NCBI GenBank assembly: GCA_016282915.1
Contig: JAEELW010000056.1
Span: 1-48,638, forward strand
Direction of reading: 5' to 3'
Length of the DNA stretch: 48,638 nucleotides
Source of the DNA: Lachnospiraceae bacterium
GTDB taxonomy: Bacteria > Bacillota > Clostridia > Lachnospirales > Lachnospiraceae
Part shown: piece after piece, positions 7,641-14,795 of the stretch
How the letters are laid out: every line of letters begins with the position of its first letter
How positions within the stretch are numbered: the stretch's first letter is position 1
Program-made: the position numbers and the translations under genes
Notes under the pieces: generated by a model
Seen by the model: only the letters and a program-made list of their open reading frames with translations
Database searches by the model: none
What the model was told of the DNA's origin: nothing

Positions 7641-9644
7641 ATGAAGAATAAAATATTTCAGCGTATCTCACATAAACTGGCGCTTTTCCTGAGCGTGACG
7701 CTGCTGGCCGGCTGCGGGAATGCACAGCAGGGCGGGGATCCCACACCGACGGCGGTACAGGTCAGTGAGAATGCCGCAACTCCCACGGAAGCACCGGAAC
7801 CGACCGAGGCAGCGCCTGCAAAGATCAATGACGACGGCAGGCCCATCGCCGACTACTATGAATATGTAAACGGCGAATGGCTGAAGGAGCAGGAGGGGAA
7901 AGAGCAGCGTAACGGCTGGAGGGAAGATAAGCAGCAGATCTATGACCGCGTAAAGGACATCCTGGAGAATACCGATATCACTTCTCTTTCCGAAGAGGAC
8001 GGGCTTTACAGGCTCATAATGCTCTACCGTGAGATAACGGATACGGAAGATGCCTCGCAGCGGATCGGGAGCATACGTGCGTATCTCAAACCCATCAGCG
8101 CCGTGACGGGCCTGAACGATCTTTATAAACTGTATGTGGATCCGAGGTATTCCGTCTATAATTATCTGCTGCGTTTTGAAGTAATGCCCGATGATTACGG
8201 TTACAATGAGCAGGAGTTTTCACCGCTCCGGTATTCGGATACTTTACTGGATATGCAGCTTGTGATCAGCGAAGGGAAGGATACGGTGGAGAGGGAGCAG
8301 TTCCTGGCTTATGCGGATGCGCTCGGCTTTTCCGAGCAGCGTATGTTGGAAATGATCTCGAACGCCATGAAGATCGCGGAGCTCATCGACGGATATTACG
8401 ATGATGAGAACGTGGAGAGCGGGCTGTTTTTTGCGGATGCGGAGGATCTGGATGCGCAGGGAGTGACGGTCCCGGTCATCGAGATCCTTGAGCAGCAGAA
8501 GGCGCTGGCCAGATCCAAGGATTTCCTGGCGCAGAGCAATGTATATGATACGCTGAAAAAACTCTATGTGCCGGAAAATGTGCCGGCCCTAAAGGATTTT
8601 TATCTGATCTGTGCACTCAACGCGATGCATGCGGTCTCGGCTTTCAGTACGGAAGGGGAGGCCCCCGATATCGATCTGTCGGATTTTGTCACTTCTATGT
8701 ATATGAATTATGCGGTAGATCTGATGGCACGGGAATACATGAAGCGCTATATGGGGGACGGCGTCTATGAAAGCGCGGAGGCTCTGGTGGATGAGCTCCG
8801 GAAGGAAGTGTTTGAGCGGGTGAAGGGATCGGACTGGCTCGGCAAAGAGTCGCAGTCGGCGGTAACGGGGAAGTTTGTGAGCATGTCCTGTTTCCTCGGG
8901 AACAACGGCCATGTAAATGAATTTAAGGATCTGCAGATCACAGGTGACAGCGTCGAGGATCTTCTGTCCTTTGGCATAGCGTGCAGGAAATTCCGTAATC
9001 TGCAGCTTTTTTATGAAGATGAATCCCGGGTGCCTTTCAACGAGGATTCGATCAATATCAACGCCTATTACAATCCGGCTTTTAATGCATATGTGGTCGG
9101 CGCGGGCGTACTCTGTGATCCTCACTGCGCGGCGGATGCGCCCTATGAGGAAAGGCTCGGTTATCTCGGGGCGCTTGTCGCACATGAAATGGGGCATGGC
9201 GTGGATCCCAAAGGGATCGTATATGACAGGGAAGGATATTACGAGCCCTGGCTGAGCGAGGATGAACAGAAGGAATATGACGGCAGGATCCAAAAGATCA
9301 TTGAATACTTTGACGGCATGGAGATCGAATACGGAAGAAAGCTGGACGGTGAGCTTGTGAAAGAGGAGAGCTTTGCGGATCTTTTTTCCATAAAGCTCTG
9401 CCTGCAGCTTCTGGAAAAGAGGGAAGACGCCGATTATGACCTTTTCTTCCGTGCGTTTGCAGAGTATCACAGACAGTATGTGACGGAAGCGAATGTCGAC
9501 GGGATCGCTGCGGACGAACACCTTCCCGGAAGACAGAGGATCAACTGCATCCTTGCGCAGTTTGATAAATTCTATGAAGTCTATGAGATCGATGAAAGCA
9601 GTCCGTACTATGTTCCCGCAGAGGAAAGGCTGAAGGCGTTCTGA
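7641..9644 (+). CDS. M13 (neprilysin/PepO) family zinc metallopeptidase lipoprotein
   Basis: 667 residues. A lipoprotein signal peptide ends in the lipobox LLAGC with the acylated Cys at 25, followed by a Thr/Pro/Glu-rich linker to about residue 65. The catalytic part has the M13 substrate-loop motif NAYYNPAFNAY, the zinc motif HEMGH (515-519) and the third ligand Glu in EESFADLF, where the usual Asn of ENxAD is Ser. M13 enzymes cleave short peptides at the N side of hydrophobic residues; anchored outside the membrane it could process peptides or signalling molecules. AAGGAGA precedes the ATG. The response regulator follows after 43 bp, so read-through into the peptide-sensing module is possible. 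Confidence 0.92.
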   Translation: MKNKIFQRISHKLALFLSVTLLAGCGNAQQGGDPTPTAVQVSENAATPTEAPEPTEAAPAKINDDGRPIADYYEYVNGEWLKEQEGKEQRNGWREDKQQIYDRVKDILENTDITSLSEEDGLYRLIMLYREITDTEDASQRIGSIRAYLKPISAVTGLNDLYKLYVDPRYSVYNYLLRFEVMPDDYGYNEQEFSPLRYSDTLLDMQLVISEGKDTVEREQFLAYADALGFSEQRMLEMISNAMKIAELIDGYYDDENVESGLFFADAEDLDAQGVTVPVIEILEQQKALARSKDFLAQSNVYDTLKKLYVPENVPALKDFYLICALNAMHAVSAFSTEGEAPDIDLSDFVTSMYMNYAVDLMAREYMKRYMGDGVYESAEALVDELRKEVFERVKGSDWLGKESQSAVTGKFVSMSCFLGNNGHVNEFKDLQITGDSVEDLLSFGIACRKFRNLQLFYEDESRVPFNEDSININAYYNPAFNAYVVGAGVLCDPHCAADAPYEERLGYLGALVAHEMGHGVDPKGIVYDREGYYEPWLSEDEQKEYDGRIQKIIEYFDGMEIEYGRKLDGELVKEESFADLFSIKLCLQLLEKREDADYDLFFRAFAEYHRQYVTEANVDGIAADEHLPGRQRINCILAQFDKFYEVYEIDESSPYYVPAEERLKAF

Positions 9645-9687
9645 GTGAAGGCGGATCCGCAGACCGGCCGGAAGTGGAAGGAGACAG

Positions 9688-10392
9688 ATGAAGAGACAAT
9701 ACCGGATCATGATCATAGAGGATGATGTGTCGATCAGCGATCTAGTAAAGGATGCGCTGGAGCCGGAAGGCTATCTGGTAACACGGGCTTATTCCGGAAC
9801 GGAAGCCATGCTTCTGCTGGAAAAGGAACGGCCCGACCTGGTGCTTCTGGACCTTATGATCCCGGGGATCCCCGGAGAAGAGCTTCTTCCGAAGCTGAAG
9901 GGGATCCTCACGGTGATCATGAGTGCAAAAACGGATATCGATCATAAGGTGAAGCTTCTGTATGAAGGAGCAAGCGATTATATCACCAAGCCTTTTGTGG
10001 TATCGGAGTTGAAGGCCAGGATCGCAGCGCTGCTGCGGCTTTCTTCCGCAGGGGATGCGGGAACGCAGGAGGCGGATGCCGCGGATACCCTGCGTGTGGG
10101 AGAAATGGAACTGGATCCGTCGCTCCTGTGCGTATCCTTCGGTGAACAGAGTGTCAATCTTACCAGGACGGAAAGCGCGATCCTTCATCTGCTGATGCTG
10201 AATGCAGGGCGCCCGCTGGGACGCAGTACCATACTTGACAGGATCAGCGCGGATACGCCGGACTGCACGGAGCGCTCGCTGAAGCAGCATATCAGCAACA
10301 TTCGGAAAAAGCTGAATACGCTGGACGGAAAGGATCATATCGAAGCGATCTACGGGATCGGATTCCGCTATCTGGAGGATCCGGAATCTTGA
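9688..10392 (+). CDS. OmpR-family response regulator of module 1
   Basis: 234 residues. The receiver domain has the acidic pair EDD near the N-terminus, phospho-acceptor D55 in LLDLMIPG and the conserved Lys in YITKPF. A C-terminal winged helix (ILHLLMLNAGRPLG, then LKQHISNIRKKL and YGIGFRYL) binds DNA. AAGGAG lies close upstream of the ATG. It is first in a set of regulator, ABC ATPase, two permeases and histidine kinase, the layout of lantibiotic/bacitracin-type immunity modules in Firmicutes. It should be phosphorylated by the kinase at 12979-13854 and control the transporter genes. A hairpin-T terminator lies between this gene and the ATPase, so transporter expression may be set separately. 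Confidence 0.92.
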   Translation: MKRQYRIMIIEDDVSISDLVKDALEPEGYLVTRAYSGTEAMLLLEKERPDLVLLDLMIPGIPGEELLPKLKGILTVIMSAKTDIDHKVKLLYEGASDYITKPFVVSELKARIAALLRLSSAGDAGTQEADAADTLRVGEMELDPSLLCVSFGEQSVNLTRTESAILHLLMLNAGRPLGRSTILDRISADTPDCTERSLKQHISNIRKKLNTLDGKDHIEAIYGIGFRYLEDPES

Positions 10393-10412
10393 CGAAATCC
10401 TGACGATCCGTT

Positions 10413-10449
10413 TACCTCTTTCTTGACCGGGAAGAGGTATTCTTTTTTT
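10413..10449 (+). terminator. Hairpin with T-run between regulator and transporter genes
   Basis: TACCTCTT (10413-10420) pairs with AAGAGGTA (10432-10439), followed by TTCTTTTTTT. It sits 21 bp after the regulator stop and 55 bp before the ATPase start. TTGACC in the loop (10423-10428) could also serve as a -35 box, but no convincing -10 follows. Confidence 0.7.
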
Positions 10450-10503
10450 GTAAAGGGGCTGCAGATATTCCGGCAGCTCTGTCAGGAAAGAAGGGAGAGT
10501 ATT

Positions 10504-11418
10504 ATGGAATACGTATTCAGAAGCATGGGGCTCGGGAAAAAATACGGAAACTTTACGGCCCTTAAAGATGTGAACATGGAGATCCCGAAGGGATCGATCT
10601 ATGGTTTCGTGGGAAAGAACGGAGCAGGAAAGACCACGCTGATCCGCTGCCTCTGCGGCCTGCAGAGACCTACGGAAGGCTCCTACGAGCTGATGGGTGT
10701 TTCCTGCGACGACAGAAATATCACGCGGACCAGACGGCGTCTCGGGGCCGTCGTTGAGAGTCCGGCGATCTACAAAGCCATGAGCGCACGATCCAATCTG
10801 ATCCAGCAGTGCCTGCTGCTCGGGCTCCCGGATTTCAGCTGTGTGGATGAACTGCTTAAGCTGGTGGGACTTTCCGATACCGGGAAAAAGAAGGCGGGAA
10901 AGTTCTCTCTTGGTATGCGTCAGCGTCTCGGACTGGCTGTCGCGCTGTGCGGGGATCCGGATTTCGTCATCCTGGACGAGCCTGCCAACGGACTGGATCC
11001 GCAGGGGATCATCGAGATCCGTGAACTGATCTTACGGCTTAACCGTGAGCGCGGCATCAGCTTTCTGATCTCCAGCCATATCCTGGATGAACTGGCCAGG
11101 ATGGCGACCCATTATGCTTTTATCGATAAAGGACATATCGTGCGTCAGATGAGCAGTGAGGAACTGCAGAAGGAATGCCGCAAGTCCGTCCGCATGAAGG
11201 TGAGCGATACGGGGAGGCTTGCGAAGATTCTGGACGAAAAGGGGCTGGATTACAAGATCCTCGGGCCCGATACGGCTGACGTGTATGCACAGCTCGTATT
11301 CTCCGATATCGCAAAGGATTGCGAGAATGCCGGCTGCACGATCCTCACGATGGAGGAGCATGACGAAAGCCTTGAAGCCTTTTACCTGTCATTACTGGGA
11401 GGGAATGAAAATGTTTAG
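10504..11418 (+). CDS. ABC transporter ATP-binding protein of module 1 (lantibiotic-immunity type)
   Basis: 304 residues from ATG 10504, chosen for GGGAGAG upstream and because the protein begins MEYVFRSMGLGKKYG as in this family; the longer frame starts in the terminator. Walker A is GKNGAGKTT, the signature is FSLGMRQRLG and Walker B is FVILDEPANGLDPQG, followed by the His switch SSHILDE. The accessory C-terminal domain is typical of BcrA/NatA/LanF ATPases that drive export or removal of membrane-active peptides. Its stop overlaps the first permease by 8 bp. Expected partners are the two permeases that follow. Confidence 0.92.
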   Translation: MEYVFRSMGLGKKYGNFTALKDVNMEIPKGSIYGFVGKNGAGKTTLIRCLCGLQRPTEGSYELMGVSCDDRNITRTRRRLGAVVESPAIYKAMSARSNLIQQCLLLGLPDFSCVDELLKLVGLSDTGKKKAGKFSLGMRQRLGLAVALCGDPDFVILDEPANGLDPQGIIEIRELILRLNRERGISFLISSHILDELARMATHYAFIDKGHIVRQMSSEELQKECRKSVRMKVSDTGRLAKILDEKGLDYKILGPDTADVYAQLVFSDIAKDCENAGCTILTMEEHDESLEAFYLSLLGGNENV

Positions 11419-12175
11419 GGTTCTTCACGCAGATGCGAGAAAGCTGCTCTTCCACGGAGGCCTGCGGGAATGCCTGCTGACGGTAACGGGATATCTGCTC
11501 GGCTTTTTCCTGCTGATGAAGCTCGCCGCACATTTCATGGGGGCAGAGCTTTATGCTTACGACATACACAGCTGTTATTCCTCGTTTGCGGTCTTTCTGG
11601 TGACGGCCTGCACGCTTATGACCACGATCAGCGATTTTTCGGATGGCTGTATCCGGAACAAGCTGATCTCGGGAGCGGGAAGAAGTGCGGTATTTCTTTC
11701 GGCAGAGATCTCGGGAGTCATTCAGGCGCTGGTCCTTTCGGCTGTTGCCTGCGCGGAATCCCTGCTCCTTGCGCTGCCGCTGCCGGACGGGGCGGTGCCT
11801 CTTACGGCGGGAGAGATTGCGGATCTGTGGATCGTCAATACCCTTGCAAGTATGGCGATCGCCGTGTTTACGACCATGCTCATCATGGTACTGGGCGGCA
11901 GAAAAAGTGCTTTTGTGACAGGGATCGTTTTTGCGGTGGGGATGAAGATCGTTTCCATGGAGATCACGGACAAGCTCTACCCGGCACAGGGCGTATGCAG
12001 CCTTTCCGGCACGAAACTCGCGCTGTACAGCTTCTATGACCGTTTTGTTCCCTATGCCTATCTGGGTATGAGACCGCATCATGAACTGTGGGTGTATCTG
12101 GCGGGAAGCTGCGGAATGATACTGCTGTCCGTGGCGGTGGGGAGCCTGATCTTTAACAGAAAAGAGATACAGTAA
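11411..12175 (+). CDS. ABC-2 type permease 1 of module 1
   Basis: 254 residues, starting at ATG 11411 with GGGAGGG seven nt upstream, inside the end of the ATPase gene. About six hydrophobic segments, with the conserved turn SDFSDGCIRNKLISG after the second one. This (F/Y)SxGxIRNK pattern is typical of ABC-2 permeases of the lantibiotic/bacitracin-immunity group. It should pair with the next permease and the ATPase as a LanFEG- or BcrABC-like transporter in the cytoplasmic membrane. The substrate is not readable from the sequence. Confidence 0.85.
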   Translation: MFRVLHADARKLLFHGGLRECLLTVTGYLLGFFLLMKLAAHFMGAELYAYDIHSCYSSFAVFLVTACTLMTTISDFSDGCIRNKLISGAGRSAVFLSAEISGVIQALVLSAVACAESLLLALPLPDGAVPLTAGEIADLWIVNTLASMAIAVFTTMLIMVLGGRKSAFVTGIVFAVGMKIVSMEITDKLYPAQGVCSLSGTKLALYSFYDRFVPYAYLGMRPHHELWVYLAGSCGMILLSVAVGSLIFNRKEIQ

Positions 12176-12186
12176 GGAGGATGACG

Positions 12187-12924
12187 ATGACACGTTTATA
12201 TAGAGCCAATATGGTGAGGTTTTTAAAAAGCATCTATTTTATCGGCGGCTGCCTCATTGCGCTTACGTTCACCTTTGCGGTGACGACCAACACGATCTGC
12301 TTTCCGTTTCTGGAAGAGCTGGATATCTCCAGACGCATGTTCTTTGTGACGGCTGCCATGGTGGCATTTTTTACGGTCTTTGTACCGGTATTCACAAATG
12401 CGGATTATTCGGACGGAGTGATACGCAATAAGATGATCGCCGGTTTTACACAGAAGGAGATCCTTTTCTCGTTTTATCTGTCCTATGCAAGCCTGGCGTT
12501 CATCATGTGGATATTCTACCTGATCGGTGGTATCCTTGGAGGAGCGGAACCTTTCGGAGCATATCTGGTACCGAACCTGGTCTTTCTTGTGGCGCTGCTG
12601 GGCTTTGTCGCGGTCATACTGGTACTGAGCTTCCGGCTGAGAAAAACGGTTGCGGCCGTGATCGCCGCCGGACTGCTCTTCCAGACCTGCTTTACGATGG
12701 TCATGTTCGGAAATCTCATGCTCATGCTGGCAGAGGATAAGCTTGGGATCTTTCCGGCGCTCATATATAATGTGAATGTGCTGGGACAGTGGTTTTCGCT
12801 CTCGGGCTTTGCGGATGAGGTCTCGGATCCGGGAGCCGCCCTGCAGCTTCTGATCTCTCTGGCTGTCATCGCGGTCATGGCATTCGTGGGAAGCTTTAAG
12901 CTGAACAGCAGGGATGTGGTATAA
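12187..12924 (+). CDS. ABC-2 type permease 2 of module 1
   Basis: 245 residues from ATG 12187; AAGGAGG lies 6 nt upstream, while the in-frame ATG at 12181 touches it. Six hydrophobic segments, with NADYSDGVIRNKMIAGFTQ matching the corresponding turn of permease 1, so the two are related paralogues forming one membrane pore. It follows permease 1 by 11 bp. Role as in the partner: export or displacement of a membrane-active compound, inferred from the neighbouring kinase and regulator. Confidence 0.85.
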   Translation: MTRLYRANMVRFLKSIYFIGGCLIALTFTFAVTTNTICFPFLEELDISRRMFFVTAAMVAFFTVFVPVFTNADYSDGVIRNKMIAGFTQKEILFSFYLSYASLAFIMWIFYLIGGILGGAEPFGAYLVPNLVFLVALLGFVAVILVLSFRLRKTVAAVIAAGLLFQTCFTMVMFGNLMLMLAEDKLGIFPALIYNVNVLGQWFSLSGFADEVSDPGAALQLLISLAVIAVMAFVGSFKLNSRDVV

Positions 12925-12978
12925 AAACCTGTCCCGGGGAATGCCGGGCCGGGCTTATCGGAAATAGGAGAACAAAAC

Positions 12979-13854
12979 ATGAAGTATTTCCTGATCCTGA
13001 GTCTTGCAGTAAATATCATACTGCTTATAAAACTCCTTGCAATGCGCATTGCGATACGTGCACTGCGCATCGATTTTTCCGAAAGGAAGGATCTTCGGAG
13101 CAACCGCCTGCTCGGGGCGGCCAGCAGAGACCGGGAGATACGGAAACTGACAAAGGAGATGAACGAAACCCTGGTCAGCCTCCGGGAAGCATTCCGGAAA
13201 TATGAGACCGGGGATGCGGAAATAAAGACGGCGGTCACAAATATCGCACATGATCTCCGTACACCCCTTACCGCGATCTGCGGCTATCTTGAACTGAGCG
13301 AAGGACTGGAAAAGTCGCCGGAGCTCGCCCATCATCTTTCGGTGATCGCCGAAAGGGCGGAACATATGAAAAAGCTTACGGAGGAGCTGTTTGAATATGC
13401 GCTGCTGAGCGGCGGTGAGATCCGGGAGGAAAGGCAGGAACTGTGCATCAATACCGTGCTTGAGGATGCGCTTATGAATTATTATCCGGCGTTCTCGGGA
13501 AAAGGGATCGAACCGCAGGTGGAGATCACGGGGAAAAAGATCGTGCGCAGCCTCATCCCTTCCTATGTGGAACGTATCATATCCAATCTTCTGAGCAATG
13601 CATTAAAATACAGTGACGGCGATCTGTGGGTCAGCTTATCGGAGGAGGGGAAGCTTTGTGTGGCAAACAGCGCAGCCGGACTTTCCACGATCGATGTGAA
13701 CCGCCTGTTTGACCGCTTCTTTACGGTAGAGACCGCCAGAAACCATTCGACGGGACTGGGACTGTCCATCGTAAAGCTTTTTGCGGAGCGCATGGACTGC
13801 GCCCTGACTGCGGAATACAGGGAAGGAAAGCTCATCATTGAGATTACTTTCTAG
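12979..13854 (+). CDS. Sensor histidine kinase of module 1
   Basis: 291 residues with a single N-terminal membrane segment (LILSLAVNIILLIKLLAM) and no extracytoplasmic sensor domain, as in kinases that sense through a partner transporter. H-box IAHDLRTPLTA with phospho-acceptor H91, N-box SNLLSNALKYSD and G-box TGLGLSIVKLF. It should phosphorylate the regulator at 9688. The preceding ATG spacing and AAATAGGAGAAC upstream support the start. Its last codon and TAG stop (13852-13854) lie inside the left arm of the 165-bp palindrome, so the natural C-terminus may have been altered by that element. Confidence 0.92.
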   Translation: MKYFLILSLAVNIILLIKLLAMRIAIRALRIDFSERKDLRSNRLLGAASRDREIRKLTKEMNETLVSLREAFRKYETGDAEIKTAVTNIAHDLRTPLTAICGYLELSEGLEKSPELAHHLSVIAERAEHMKKLTEELFEYALLSGGEIREERQELCINTVLEDALMNYYPAFSGKGIEPQVEITGKKIVRSLIPSYVERIISNLLSNALKYSDGDLWVSLSEEGKLCVANSAAGLSTIDVNRLFDRFFTVETARNHSTGLGLSIVKLFAERMDCALTAEYREGKLIIEITF

Positions 13855-14015
13855 TATAACGATTCTTAAATACCTGGACCAAATGCTTGCCTGCTTATCC
13901 CGATAGCACGCATCTGAAAGCCTCAGCGTAGCCCGCTACGCCTGCGTTTTCAAATACGCACTCTCGGGCAAGCATACTTCGCATTAGTCCGGATATTTTG
14001 CGATCGTTATACTAG
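13851..14015 (+). repeat. 165-bp imperfect palindrome (MITE- or BIME-like element)
   Basis: The ends are exact inverted copies: CTAGTATAACGAT at 13851-13863 and ATCGTTATACTAG at 14003-14015. Inside them further blocks pair in order (AAATA, C(T/C)GGAC, ATGC, TGCTTGCC, TCTGAAA/TTTCAAA), down to an apex hairpin GCGTAGC-CC-GCTACGC. The whole element can therefore fold as one long stem on either strand. It encodes no protein. It sits between two transport modules and could act as a bidirectional transcription barrier or be a non-autonomous mobile element. No clear target duplication is visible. Confidence 0.75.
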
Positions 14016-14016
14016 C

Positions 14017-14030
14017 TTACAATTCTGTAA
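14017..14030 (+). promoter_or_regulatory. BceR-type operator upstream of module 2
   Basis: TTACA-ATTC-TGTAA is an exact match to the inverted repeat TNACA-N4-TGTAA described for BceR-like regulators of peptide-resistance transporters in Firmicutes (recalled from the literature). It lies 64 bp before the ATPase start, with a possible extended -10 (TGTGATACACT) at about 14050-14060. The regulator at 17420-18076 is the obvious binder. Confidence 0.75.
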
Positions 14031-14093
14031 GTTTTCCTCCGGATGCGGATGTGATACACTTTTTCCAGGAGAACAGATCTGCGGGAGGGATGT

Positions 14094-14795
14094 ATGAGCT
14101 TTCTGGAAGTGAAGGGACTGACAAGGATCTACGGCAGCGAGGAGACAAAGGTGGTGGCGCTGGATCACGTGAGCTTTTCCGTGGAAAAGGGAGAGTTCGT
14201 TGCGGTGATCGGGGCCAGCGGATCCGGAAAATCCACGCTGCTTTCTTTATTGGGAGGCGTGGATAAACCCAGCCTGGGCGAGGTGATCCTCGACGGAGAG
14301 AACGTGCATGCCATGAAGGCAGCGAGAAGGGCGGAGTTCCGGCGCCGCAAGATCGGTTTTATCTTTCAGGAATACAATCTGATCCCCGTACTCAATGTGG
14401 AAGAGAATATCGAGATCCCCCTGCGTCTGGACGGGATACGGATGAAAGAGGAGAATATGACGAAGCTCCTCAATATGCTGGGACTGGAGAGCCGCCGTTA
14501 TCACCTGCCGGAAGAGCTTTCCGGCGGACAGAAGCAGCGCGTGGCCATCGGAAGGGCCTACGCGCATCATCCGGCCCTGATCCTGGCGGACGAGCCTACC
14601 GGCAATCTGGACAAGGCCAACGGCATGGAGATCATGACGATCCTCAGGGATTCCGCACGGAAGTTTTCCCAGACCATGATCCTGGTGACCCATGATGAAA
14701 AGATCGCGGCCATGGCAGACCGGATCATCACGATCTCGGACGGAAAGATCCTTTCGGATGTGATGGTGCGCGGCGCTGTGACGGAGGTTGAGTGA
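14094..14795 (+). CDS. ABC transporter ATP-binding protein of module 2 (BceA/MacB type)
   Basis: 233 residues, the normal length for BceA/LolD/MacB-type ATPases. Walker A GASGSGKST, Q-loop FQEYNLIP, signature LSGGQKQRVAIGRA, Walker B LILADEPTGNLD and switch His in LVTHDEK. GGGAGG lies upstream of the ATG. The stop codon overlaps the permease start in TGATG. Together with the FtsX-type permease it forms a mechanotransmission transporter that removes antimicrobial peptides from their targets and signals to the partner kinase, as known for BceAB-like systems; peptide identity is unknown. Confidence 0.93.
   Translation: MSFLEVKGLTRIYGSEETKVVALDHVSFSVEKGEFVAVIGASGSGKSTLLSLLGGVDKPSLGEVILDGENVHAMKAARRAEFRRRKIGFIFQEYNLIPVLNVEENIEIPLRLDGIRMKEENMTKLLNMLGLESRRYHLPEELSGGQKQRVAIGRAYAHHPALILADEPTGNLDKANGMEIMTILRDSARKFSQTMILVTHDEKIAAMADRIITISDGKILSDVMVRGAVTEVE

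Noticed and set aside
10423-10460. Promoter with TTGACC as -35 in front of the module 1 ATPase
   Set aside because: No acceptable -10 box lies at 16-18 nt, and the bases are part of a hairpin-T terminator.
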